Source of the DNA: Spirochaetales bacterium
Lineage (GTDB): Bacteria; Spirochaetota; Spirochaetia; ARS1246
Direction of reading: 5' to 3'
Length of the DNA stretch: 8,312 nt
Assembly: GCA_018644745.1 (NCBI GenBank)
Contig: JABGPX010000564.1
Span: forward strand, 1 to 8,312
Positions 1-6,138 of the stretch are shown piece by piece. The notes beneath the pieces are model-generated. The model worked only from the letters and a program-made list of their open reading frames with translations. It was not told the origin of the DNA and made no database searches. The translations under genes and the position numbers were made by a program. Each line of letters opens with the position of its first letter. The stretch's first letter is position 1.

Positions 1-805
1 CCTTGGGAATAAGTATCTCTTTGAATTCCACGGAGATTATGGTAATGCCCCAAGGATTTGTTTTTGTATCGACGATCTTTTGTATCTCCTCGCCAAGCCG
101 CTCACGTTCGCTGAGCAGAGTAGCGAGATCACTCGTTCCGATACTGGCACGAAGAGCTGTCTGCGCGCTGAGCGATACCGCCTGCTCGAAATCCTGAACT
201 TCGAGAATCGCCTTCTCCGGATCCCAAATCATCCAGAATGCCAGCGCATCGACATGGACGGGAACCGTATCTTTAGTTAGGCTTTTCTCAGCCGAAAAGT
301 CGGTGACCCGAATCCTCGTATCTACATACCCGGCCACCGAATCGATGAGCGGGAAAAGAATCAAAACACCCGGACCCCTAATCTTGTGGAATTTTCCAAG
401 TCTCAATACGACGATCTTGTCCCATTGGCTAATCACCTCAAACCCCGGTGCGATGAGAAAACCAAAAGTCAAAATTACGGCGGCTAACTGCATATCCGTG
501 GAGAGAGCAACCGGCATAACCGCCCAAAGCGCCGCTATAATTGCTATTACGACTGGCCAGTAGGGAAGAACAAACAGCACCGCGGCTCCCGCGAGTACAC
601 CCGCGGCGACGTACGCTGTACTTGTCGCATCAGGGATCTCCCCGACCAGTCCCTGAAGACCCAACCCAAATGCAATGAAAATCAATAATACCAAGGCGGA
701 AATGGTGTTAAACCTGAAATGTCCTTTCTGTTTGGCGCCGTGTGACCGACTGAGCTGTTCCGCGAGGGGGCTCGGTTGTTGTGTAAGCTTACTTATTATC
801 TTCAT
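1..805 (-). CDS. Multi-spanning membrane slipin/stomatin-like SPFH protein (partial, C-terminus missing)
   Basis: 268 residues are visible; the gene runs out of the window at base 1. The N-terminal 120 residues carry hydrophobic segments at about 33-51, 64-80, 83-100 and 105-121, so three to four membrane passes. An SPFH (stomatin/prohibitin) domain follows from about 126: QWDKIVVLRLGKF, RGPGVLILFPLID, a YVDTRI strand, LTKDTVPVHVDA, WDPEKAILEV and LLSERERLGEEIQKIVD, then NPWGITIISVEFKEILIPK at the window edge. These are the classic slipin blocks. Family members form membrane-associated oligomers that scaffold or regulate other membrane proteins, often with an NfeD partner; none is visible here. 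The ATG at 805 overlaps the stop of the GntR gene (ATGA) and has AAGGAGG upstream, so start and coupling are well supported. More helices than the usual single hairpin are present. Family call is sure; the cellular target is unknown. Confidence 0.9.
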   Translation of the reverse strand, partial: MKIISKLTQQPSPLAEQLSRSHGAKQKGHFRFNTISALVLLIFIAFGLGLQGLVGEIPDATSTAYVAAGVLAGAAVLFVLPYWPVVIAIIAALWAVMPVALSTDMQLAAVILTFGFLIAPGFEVISQWDKIVVLRLGKFHKIRGPGVLILFPLIDSVAGYVDTRIRVTDFSAEKSLTKDTVPVHVDALAFWMIWDPEKAILEVQDFEQAVSLSAQTALRASIGTSDLATLLSERERLGEEIQKIVDTKTNPWGITIISVEFKEILIPK

Positions 806-1224
806 TTTCCCGCTTCCTCCTTTATATTCGTTAGATGCACTACCGCCTCATCGATGGTAAAACCATACGATGAAGCACTTGCTATAAATGAGCGCACGAG
901 TCCGGCGAGAATTTCATCTCGTTCCTTTGTAGTGAGATCGATTTTTTTTTCACTGATAAAAGTTCCGGTACCCTGCTGTGTATTAACGATACCTCGGATT
1001 TCCAGCTCGTTATACGCACGGGCTACCGTGTTGGGATTTATCTGAAGATCAACCGCAAGGGCTCTTACAGTCGGTAGTTGGGCTCCCGAGTGGATCCTGC
1101 CATCGGCGATAGCCATTTCAACCTGCATGATGATTTGACGGTAGAAAGGTACACCCCCGGTGGGATCGAGGATAAACTTAAGCGAACTCAACTGTCTTTC
1201 AGCAGGCATATGCGCTCTTTTCAT
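802..1224 (-). CDS. GntR-family transcriptional repressor, YtrA subfamily
   Basis: 140 residues. A winged helix-turn-helix domain spans about 25-91: VPFYRQIIMQVEMAIADG, GAQLPTVRALAVDL, then the recognition region INPNTVARAYNELEIRGIV and the wing QGTGTFIS. Only about 45 residues follow, helical and lacking the FadR or UTRA ligand domains, which is the hallmark of the YtrA group. These proteins usually repress their own operon, commonly one encoding ABC transporters or membrane proteins. Here the partner is the overlapping slipin gene. A promoter and a perfect inverted repeat sit directly upstream, so autorepression is likely. The start is not certain: GGAG touches the ATG at 1224 with no spacing, while an in-frame ATG at 1209 is 15 nt from it. 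Homology begins only at about residue 17 (FILDPTGGVPFYRQ), so either start gives an intact protein. A run of nine A's falls just after the wing. Confidence 0.9.
   Translation of the reverse strand: MKRAHMPAERQLSSLKFILDPTGGVPFYRQIIMQVEMAIADGRIHSGAQLPTVRALAVDLQINPNTVARAYNELEIRGIVNTQQGTGTFISEKKIDLTTKERDEILAGLVRSFIASASSYGFTIDEAVVHLTNIKEEAGK
816..822 (-). promoter_or_regulatory. Ribosome binding site of the slipin gene
   Basis: AAGGAGG on the minus strand lies 10 nt before the ATG at 805 and inside the last codons of the GntR gene. It is the strongest Shine-Dalgarno sequence in the window and fixes the slipin start. With the ATGA overlap it suggests that the slipin is translated both by coupling and by direct ribosome loading. 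Confidence 0.8.
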
Positions 1225-1258
1225 CTCCTATTGTACTATACCATTAGTACAATAGGAG
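1225..1258 (-). promoter_or_regulatory. Probable operator: perfect 14-nt inverted repeat in front of the GntR gene
   Basis: CTCCTATTGTACTA (1225-1238) and TAGTACAATAGGAG (1245-1258) are exact reverse complements separated by TACCAT. The dyad abuts the ATG at 1224, contains the GGAG Shine-Dalgarno-like sequence in its gene-proximal arm, and covers the expected transcription start of the promoter at 1257-1285. A bound dimer of the encoded repressor here would block transcription initiation. The symmetry is directly visible; binding by this repressor is inferred from position and from the autoregulatory habit of the YtrA group. Confidence 0.8.
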
Positions 1259-1285
1259 TATAAGCCAGGTCCGGCGGGACGTCAA
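1257..1285 (-). promoter_or_regulatory. Sigma-70 type promoter of the GntR-slipin operon
   Basis: On the minus strand the -35 box is TTGACG (1285-1280), followed by a 17-nt spacer and the -10 box TATACT (1262-1257). Five of six bases match the consensus in each box. The expected start is near 1250, inside the inverted repeat, giving a leader of about 25 nt. The -35 box overlaps the TGA stop codon of the upstream hydrolase gene (1284-1282). Confidence 0.8.
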
Positions 1286-2085
1286 GTTTTTATCGAAGAA
1301 TTTTTTTTCAGGAACAATTTTATATGCCGTAGCCCTAGTTTCTGGAATTCCGTGGTAACTCCGTATCCAAATCCATGAGGGGCACCGGGAATTACCACGA
1401 GACGCGATTCGCCACCGGATTCCAGCAATTTCCGATGCATTTCTGTCGAATGGCGTAAATCCACCAACTCGTCTTCGTCTCCATGCATAAACAGAAAGGG
1501 CGGCTCGGTGCCGTCAATACGATCGACCGGTGTAGTCAGATGAAAGAGCTCCGGATTGTCGGTATATTCCCCTCCGAGCATGCTTCTCACCGTATCGGTG
1601 AAGAAACCGGGAATTGTGGCAGTATCATATACCGCCGTAACAGGACAGTAACACACCGCAGCGTTTATACGGCTCAATTCGCCGTTTATTCCCGGGCTCG
1701 ATCCGAGTTTATCGGCAGCATGGAGAGTACCCAGCATGGCAACCAGATGTCCTCCTGCCGACGATCCTACCGCTGCAATCCTGTTCTCATCGTATCCTAA
1801 TTCCCCCGCCCTTCCGCGAAACGCCGCAGCAGCCAGGCGAACATCGGTAAACTGCCCATCAAAATCGGTTTGCGGAATAAGGCGATACTCCGCGGAGGCG
1901 CAGGTATATCCGAGAACACTAAAATGTTCGGCGACTTCATGCCAGCTCTCTTTGTTGCCTCCACTCCATCCCCCGCCGTGGATAAAGAGGATTCCATCAC
2001 CGTTTGGCGCTTCGGGAATAAACCAATCCATTACCCGCCGGTCGATATGCTTATCGCTGTATAGCCTATCAAGCTCTATTTTCAT
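1282..2085 (-). CDS. Alpha/beta hydrolase, esterase/lipase of the HSL/BD-FAE type
   Basis: 267 residues from the chosen start. The oxyanion-hole motif HGGGW is at 36-40, the nucleophile elbow GSSAG at 107-111 with Ser109, a probable acid Asp205 in HGDEDELVD, and His237 in APHGFG. The order and spacing fit the esterase/lipase branch that includes kynurenine formamidase-like and feruloyl/acetyl-xylan esterase-like enzymes; the substrate cannot be told from sequence. There is no signal peptide, so it is probably cytosolic. The ATG at 2085 is preferred because AAGGA lies 9 nt upstream and homology begins right after it. The frame stays open to a TTG at 2229, but those 48 extra residues look unlike any hydrolase N-terminus. 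It lies 57 nt upstream of the GntR gene on the same strand, and read-through into that operon is possible since no terminator is seen between them. Confidence 0.88.
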   Translation of the reverse strand: MKIELDRLYSDKHIDRRVMDWFIPEAPNGDGILFIHGGGWSGGNKESWHEVAEHFSVLGYTCASAEYRLIPQTDFDGQFTDVRLAAAAFRGRAGELGYDENRIAAVGSSAGGHLVAMLGTLHAADKLGSSPGINGELSRINAAVCYCPVTAVYDTATIPGFFTDTVRSMLGGEYTDNPELFHLTTPVDRIDGTEPPFLFMHGDEDELVDLRHSTEMHRKLLESGGESRLVVIPGAPHGFGYGVTTEFQKLGLRHIKLFLKKNSSIKT

Positions 2086-2206
2086 GCCTCGCCGTCCTTG
2101 TGATCGGAATCTTGTTAGCTTCCTGATCGTAATTCCCCGTGTAAGAGGTACGTTATCAGAAAATCTACTATTGGAGAATCCGCGGAAGCCATATGTCGAG
2201 GCATGA
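2082..2206 (-). repeat. 10-nt inverted repeat pairing the hydrolase start codon with its upstream leader
   Basis: TCATGCCTCG at 2082-2091 and CGAGGCATGA at 2197-2206 are exact reverse complements, 105 nt apart. In a minus-strand transcript the distal arm could pair with the segment that contains the hydrolase ATG (2085-2083) and the bases just before it. The repeat is seen directly; any role in masking the start codon is inference, and it requires the transcript to begin upstream of 2206. Confidence 0.45.
2095..2099 (-). promoter_or_regulatory. Ribosome binding site deciding the hydrolase start
   Basis: AAGGA on the minus strand is followed by 9 nt and the ATG at 2085. No comparable site precedes the TTG at 2229, so this favours the 267-residue form over the 315-residue one. 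Confidence 0.65.
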
Positions 2207-2299
2207 GGTGAAGGTTGCACATTTCTCAATTTTGGCTACTATGTGTCACCTGGTGATTACCAAAAACATAAAAAAAACGAATGAATACTCGATTATACG

Positions 2300-2305
2300 A
2301 AAGGA
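2300..2305 (+). promoter_or_regulatory. Ribosome binding site favouring the second start of the HAD gene
   Basis: AAAGGA stands 11 nt before the ATG at 2317. The in-frame ATG at 2281 has only an A-rich stretch upstream. The spacing is slightly long, so the choice is moderately firm. Confidence 0.55.
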
Positions 2306-2316
2306 TATTAAAAACG

Positions 2317-3012
2317 ATGAAAAACTACCAGGTACTGATATTTGACGCAGATGAAACACTTTTTGATTACCGGCGGGGTGAAGCATATGCTCTCGAGCTG
2401 GCACTCACTGAGGCAGGGATTCCGTATCAGGCACCGTATCATATCGATCTCTACAGCGAGGTAAATGGCCGGCTCTGGAAAGAATATGAACGGGGAGAGA
2501 TCGATCGGGATACTCTGAGAGTAGAACGTTTTCGTCGGCTCCTATCAAAATTAAACGCGAAAGACAAAGATGGGGCGGAAATAGGCGTTAGATATCTTGA
2601 GCATCTCGGCCAGGCCGGGTTCATGCTTGAAGGAGCCATGGATCTCATAGAAAAACTGAATAGCAGCTACACTCTCGCTCTGCTGACCAACGGATTCTCC
2701 GCGGTGCAGCGGTCGCGCATCGCTAAGACCAAAACCGAAAGGTTCTTCGATACCATAATAATCTCTGAAGAAGTTGGATGGCAGAAACCGCAGGCGGAAA
2801 TTTTCGACCTGGTACTGAAAAACCTAAATCACCAGGAGAAAGCGGATGTATTGATGATTGGCGACAGTCTGTCATCGGATATCCGGGGGGGAATAAATGC
2901 AGGAATAGATACCTGCTGGTATAACCCTCAAAAAAATCCGGTTCCTCTGGGGACAACACCTACTTACGTGGTTCACACAATTGGAGAGATGTTTACTCTG
3001 CTGAAGAAATAG
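2317..3012 (+). CDS. yjjG: YjjG-type HAD hydrolase (pyrimidine 5'-nucleotidase, house-cleaning)
   Basis: 231 residues, close to the usual length for YjjG. HAD motif I is FDADETLFDY with nucleophile Asp10 and acid Asp12; motif II is LLTNGFSAVQRSR with Thr114; motif III is Lys147 in SEEVGWQKPQAEIFD; motif IV is IGDSLSSDIRGGINAG with Asp173 and Asp178. The cap between about 17 and 95 is helical (class C1). The TNGFS, ISEEVG and GGINAGIDTCWYN wording closely follows E. coli YjjG, which dephosphorylates UMP, dUMP, dTMP and damaged pyrimidine nucleotides in the cytosol. The start at 2317 is chosen for its ribosome binding site and because homology begins at residue 4; an ATG at 2281 would add 12 residues. 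It is divergent from the hydrolase gene and its last 20 bases overlap the convergent transporter gene. Confidence 0.9.
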   Translation: MKNYQVLIFDADETLFDYRRGEAYALELALTEAGIPYQAPYHIDLYSEVNGRLWKEYERGEIDRDTLRVERFRRLLSKLNAKDKDGAEIGVRYLEHLGQAGFMLEGAMDLIEKLNSSYTLALLTNGFSAVQRSRIAKTKTERFFDTIIISEEVGWQKPQAEIFDLVLKNLNHQEKADVLMIGDSLSSDIRGGINAGIDTCWYNPQKNPVPLGTTPTYVVHTIGEMFTLLKK

Positions 3013-3919
3013 CAATTTCCACTTTATCTTTTTTCGCTGCTCGAGTTACGGCTACCTGGGAAATCAGCATACCTAGCAGCATGAGAGAGCAGCCGAATAT
3101 CCCGCGAAACGCCAGTACTTCCGCCAGGAACAAGTATCCGCCGATTACCGCAAATACTCCCTCCAGACTCATTATAATCGCGGCGTGCGCAGGCGGTGCG
3201 GTTTTCTGTGCGATAACCTGGAGGGTATACGCGATGCCGACCGAAGCGATGCCGCCATAAGCGATGGGCAAAGCTGCCTTCAAAATTGCCGCCATTTCAA
3301 CAGGTTCGATGATAATTGCGACGATCAGACTGATAATACCGCAGAAAACATATTGGAAGATCGCGAGTTTAACGGAGTCTAATGTTTTCGCAAACTTCCC
3401 AATGATGTGCACATGGAACGCCCAGAAGAAGGCGCCTGCAAGAACAAGCAGGTCTCCGGATCCAATTCGAAATCCCTCGGTGACACTGAGAAAATACAGG
3501 CCGACAACTGCAAGCCCTGCTCCTGCCCAGGTTCCTCCGTGTGAACGCTGCCGCCAGATAATACCGAGAATTGGAACGAGAATTACGTACAAGCCGGTTA
3601 TAAATCCTGCCTTTCCCGCAGTGGTGTATTGAAGACCTATTTGCTGGAAGGTTACGCCGAAAAACAAAAAGAAACCGGCGACAGCGCCGATACGCAGGAT
3701 CTGCCGGCGGGGCGGCTCTTTTCTTTCTGCATCGTTAGGCGGCTTTTTCCTCGCCGCGAGGAGTGGGAGCAGCACGAGAGCGCCAAGAAGGAATCTAATT
3801 CCGGTATAGAGAAATGGTCCGATATGATCCATCCCTAACCGCTGCGCGGTAAAGGCAAATCCCCATATCGCTGCGGTAATAAGAAGAAGGACATCGGAAC
3901 TGATTGCGCCTTTTTTCAT
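2993..3919 (-). CDS. DMT-superfamily transporter with two EamA domains
   Basis: 308 residues with ten hydrophobic segments, at about 9-27, 34-55, 75-95, 102-122, 131-147, 155-175, 185-204, 214-236, 243-264 and 269-291: two EamA repeats of five helices each. Typical marks are AAIWGFAFTAQRLG in helix 1, the LQYTTAGKAGFITGLYVILVPILG stretch split over helices 3-4 of repeat one, and IIMSLEGVFAVIGGYLFLAE in repeat two. Members export amino acids, metabolites or drugs, or import nucleotide sugars; the substrate here is unknown. The start is secure because an in-frame TGA lies nine codons upstream and no other start intervenes. No Shine-Dalgarno sequence precedes it; instead TATAAA ends 10 nt before the ATG. 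The 3' end overlaps the HAD gene tail-to-tail. Confidence 0.9.
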   Translation of the reverse strand: MKKGAISSDVLLLITAAIWGFAFTAQRLGMDHIGPFLYTGIRFLLGALVLLPLLAARKKPPNDAERKEPPRRQILRIGAVAGFFLFFGVTFQQIGLQYTTAGKAGFITGLYVILVPILGIIWRQRSHGGTWAGAGLAVVGLYFLSVTEGFRIGSGDLLVLAGAFFWAFHVHIIGKFAKTLDSVKLAIFQYVFCGIISLIVAIIIEPVEMAAILKAALPIAYGGIASVGIAYTLQVIAQKTAPPAHAAIIMSLEGVFAVIGGYLFLAEVLAFRGIFGCSLMLLGMLISQVAVTRAAKKDKVEIAISSAE

Positions 3920-3929
3920 TGCCGGGAAC

Positions 3930-3956
3930 TTTATATGGAAAACTCAACTTAGTCAC
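3930..3956 (-). promoter_or_regulatory. Possible promoter of the DMT transporter gene, leaderless type
   Basis: On the minus strand TATAAA (3935-3930) is a good -10 box with only 10 nt before the ATG at 3919. A partial -35, GTGACT (3956-3951), stands 15 nt upstream of it, which is shorter than optimal. If used, the transcript would begin within a few bases of the start codon. Confidence 0.4.
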
Positions 3957-3963
3957 TCCCCAC

Positions 3964-3992
3964 CTCCGGAACATGCGTAATTTCGCCCGGAG
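3964..3992. repeat. Short dyad in the divergent DMT/MCP intergenic region
   Basis: CTCCGG (3964-3969) and CCGGAG (3987-3992) are exact reverse complements separated by 17 nt. The dyad sits between the two divergent promoters, where a regulator could act on both. It is short enough to be chance. Confidence 0.25.
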
Positions 3993-4017
3993 AGCTGCCT
4001 CACATTCAAGCATTTCC

Positions 4018-4046
4018 TTGACTTGTATAGAAATAGAACCTATAAA
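4018..4046 (+). promoter_or_regulatory. Sigma-70 type promoter of the chemoreceptor gene
   Basis: TTGACT (4018-4023), a 17-nt spacer and TATAAA (4041-4046): five of six matches in each box with ideal spacing. Transcription should start near 4053, about 3 nt before the ATG at 4056, implying a leaderless or nearly leaderless message. It does not resemble the flagellar sigma-28 promoter often found before chemotaxis genes. Confidence 0.75.
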
Positions 4047-4055
4047 TGTAGACCT

Positions 4056-6122
4056 ATGAAAACGAAAAATATGTCGATTTTGGTGACTTTAAACAGCACG
4101 GCCATTATCCTCGCCGCGTTTACTTTGGTTCAGGCATACAACTACATACGAGACGCGATCCTATTAGAAACTGGAGCATTCGCCGACTTCGCATCAAGCT
4201 TTGCCTCCTATATGGGAACAAGAGTAATGCCGGTATTGCTAATTTTTGCAGCATTGATTTTTTTTCGAGCCCACATAATTCAAAAGGTATTACTGCGGCT
4301 CGAGGCCGGAGAGGCTGTCGAATCGGATGAAATCCGAAAGACCAAATCTCGAATCAGAAATTTCCGAAACCTTATACTTGGGGTGAATCTCCTCGGTTTT
4401 GGCATTGGGTATGTTCTGGATCTCATTCTCATGAAAAATATCGGCGTCGCTCTTGAGCTCAACAGGCTCATGCAGCTGTTTTTCAACCTGTCTAGCGCCG
4501 CGGTTTACGCGCTTGCGCAGATAGCAATAAACAACATCATCTTCGCGGGCCCCCGCGAGCTGCTAAAAATAGAAAGCATGGAAGGAGAAAAGAAGGAGCA
4601 GGGCATCCGGCAGCGGGGATTGATCACCACTTTATTTATTGCCGCCTACTCAATGCTCTTTTTTTATACAAACCACGCCTTTACTCTTCAACAGGAGGCA
4701 CTCTACGCGGAATCGCTGGAACAGGGCTTCAAGGAAAATCTTTCAACTGAACAAGTTGAAGAGTTTTATAAAGCGGAAACATCCCGTCTTCTTGCCACGA
4801 AATCATCTCGTCTTCAATTGAGTCCCGATCAGATTGTGTTTCCCATGGATAGACATACCTCGGACGCGCGCTTTGATACAGCGCGAAACACCTTCATCAT
4901 TCTGTTCTTTATGGTTATAACCGTGGTATTCGGAGTACAATTCGCATCGTCTTCTGAAACACGAAATCAACTGCAGCGAATAATCCGGAAGATGCAGGAC
5001 ATCCTGGATGGCGACGGAGACCTTACACAACGAATCCCAATTACTCAATTCGATGAAATAGGAGACTTGTCTCATCATATCAACGAATTTATTCTGAAAT
5101 TGAACGCCTTACTCACCCAGGTGGCAGATGTATCAAGTCAGGTTTCACAATCCTCAATGAACATGCACGATTCTCTCGAACAAGCGTCCGCCTCAGTTGA
5201 GGAAATGCTTGCATCGGCCAAGCAGGTGAAACAGAACACCGGCCGTCAGCAGGATTTGGCAGAAGACGCCCAGCGGCACTTTGGTAAGCTATTTGAAGCT
5301 ATCGGGAGCATAACCGAGAATGTCGAAAGCCAGGCGACCTTTATTGAAGAAACTTCAAGCTCAATAGAAGAAATGGCGGCTAATATACGCTCGGTCAGCG
5401 ATGCCGCGGACCGGGCCGATCTCAAAGCCGGCGGTCTCGAGTCTGTAGCCCACGACGGCGAAAAATCTGTGGAAAATACAATCGCGTCAATTCAGGAAAT
5501 CGAAGATGCTTCGAAACGGGTGAGTCAGATAGTTGGCATGATACAAGATTTGAATGAGCAGACAAATCTGCTTGCCATGAACGCCGCTATTGAAGCGGCT
5601 CACGCGGGGCAGGAAGGAAAGGGATTCGCGGTGGTCGCAAATGAAGTAAAAAAACTTGCCCAAGACGGAACCGAGCAAGCTAAGCACATAATAAACTATA
5701 TAGACACGATGATAGACCGCATCAGCCACGGGGTACGGCTTTCCCTGCAGGCCAATTCGGCGCTGAATAGAATATCCGAGGATACAAAGGCAACCTCAGG
5801 CATCGTACAGGAGATTTCCGCGGCCATGAAGGAACAGTCTTCGGGCGCGGTGCAGATAGTATCCGCGGTAGAATCGGTGGTGGAGGCAACTCACAACATC
5901 CGGCAGGAGGCGATAGATCAGGATGGCCTGAGCAAGCAGCTTCAGGAACTGATAGAACACCTGGTAGCGGTGTCCACCGAAATTGACAACGCCGCAGAAG
6001 AACAAATTGCCGGCGACTCGGATGTGGTAAAAGCGGTTCAGGCGATTCATGATCACGCGGAGAGCAACCTCTCATCTATCAATATACTGAATCAAGCCAT
6101 CAGCCGTTTCAAACTTTCCTGA
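4056..6122 (+). CDS. Methyl-accepting chemotaxis protein with six-helix membrane sensor region
   Basis: 688 residues from ATG 4056. Hydrophobic helices lie at about 9-27, 57-71, 105-126, 138-164, 188-207 and 280-298. Between the last two is a roughly 70-residue, probably extracytoplasmic segment rich in Glu, Gln and Ser, too small for a Cache domain. A HAMP domain follows at about 300-354 (LQRIIRKMQDILDGDGDL, ITQFDEIGDLSHHINEF), then a long coiled-coil signalling domain. The hairpin tip EQTNLLAMNAAIEAAHAG (501-518) and GKGFAVVANEVKKLA bind CheA and CheW in the family. Glu/Gln pairs such as EETSSSIEEM and MKEQSSGAVQ are candidate methylation regions. There is no CheR-tethering pentapeptide; the tail is AISRFKLS. 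The frame extends upstream to a TTG at 4023, but that lies inside the promoter, so 4056 is preferred; ATG 4071 is a second option. It signals to the flagellar motor; the ligand is unknown. The neighbouring transporter follows after 16 nt. Confidence 0.92.
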   Translation: MKTKNMSILVTLNSTAIILAAFTLVQAYNYIRDAILLETGAFADFASSFASYMGTRVMPVLLIFAALIFFRAHIIQKVLLRLEAGEAVESDEIRKTKSRIRNFRNLILGVNLLGFGIGYVLDLILMKNIGVALELNRLMQLFFNLSSAAVYALAQIAINNIIFAGPRELLKIESMEGEKKEQGIRQRGLITTLFIAAYSMLFFYTNHAFTLQQEALYAESLEQGFKENLSTEQVEEFYKAETSRLLATKSSRLQLSPDQIVFPMDRHTSDARFDTARNTFIILFFMVITVVFGVQFASSSETRNQLQRIIRKMQDILDGDGDLTQRIPITQFDEIGDLSHHINEFILKLNALLTQVADVSSQVSQSSMNMHDSLEQASASVEEMLASAKQVKQNTGRQQDLAEDAQRHFGKLFEAIGSITENVESQATFIEETSSSIEEMAANIRSVSDAADRADLKAGGLESVAHDGEKSVENTIASIQEIEDASKRVSQIVGMIQDLNEQTNLLAMNAAIEAAHAGQEGKGFAVVANEVKKLAQDGTEQAKHIINYIDTMIDRISHGVRLSLQANSALNRISEDTKATSGIVQEISAAMKEQSSGAVQIVSAVESVVEATHNIRQEAIDQDGLSKQLQELIEHLVAVSTEIDNAAEEQIAGDSDVVKAVQAIHDHAESNLSSINILNQAISRFKLS

Positions 6123-6138
6123 TTATGTCCGTCTGATT

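Noticed and set aside
1301..1308. T-run near the 3' end of the hydrolase gene as a possible terminator
   Set aside because: On the transcribed strand it reads as A's encoding Lys-Lys, and no stem precedes it.
1736..2206. 156-residue open frame on the plus strand opposite the hydrolase
   Set aside because: It lies opposite a clear hydrolase with intact catalytic motifs, has no ribosome binding site and no recognisable domain; it is a shadow frame.
2086..2229. 48-residue N-terminal extension of the hydrolase starting at TTG 2229
   Set aside because: No ribosome binding site, no resemblance to hydrolase N-termini, and ATG 2085 has a good AAGGA upstream with homology starting right after it.
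2215..2242. Promoter-like TTGCAC-16-TACTAT before the HAD gene
   Set aside because: Only three and four of six bases match the consensus and the spacing is not ideal; too weak to list as a feature.
2243..2256. TCACCTGGTGA palindrome before the HAD gene
   Set aside because: Five-base arms only; expected by chance in an intergenic region of this size.
4023..4055. Upstream TTG start of the chemoreceptor (11 extra residues)
   Set aside because: The TTG lies within the -35/-10 promoter region, so it would not be in the main transcript, and it has no Shine-Dalgarno sequence.
5722..6075. 117-residue open frame antisense to the chemoreceptor
   Set aside because: Low-complexity Pro/Arg/Cys-rich translation typical of a shadow of coiled-coil coding sequence.
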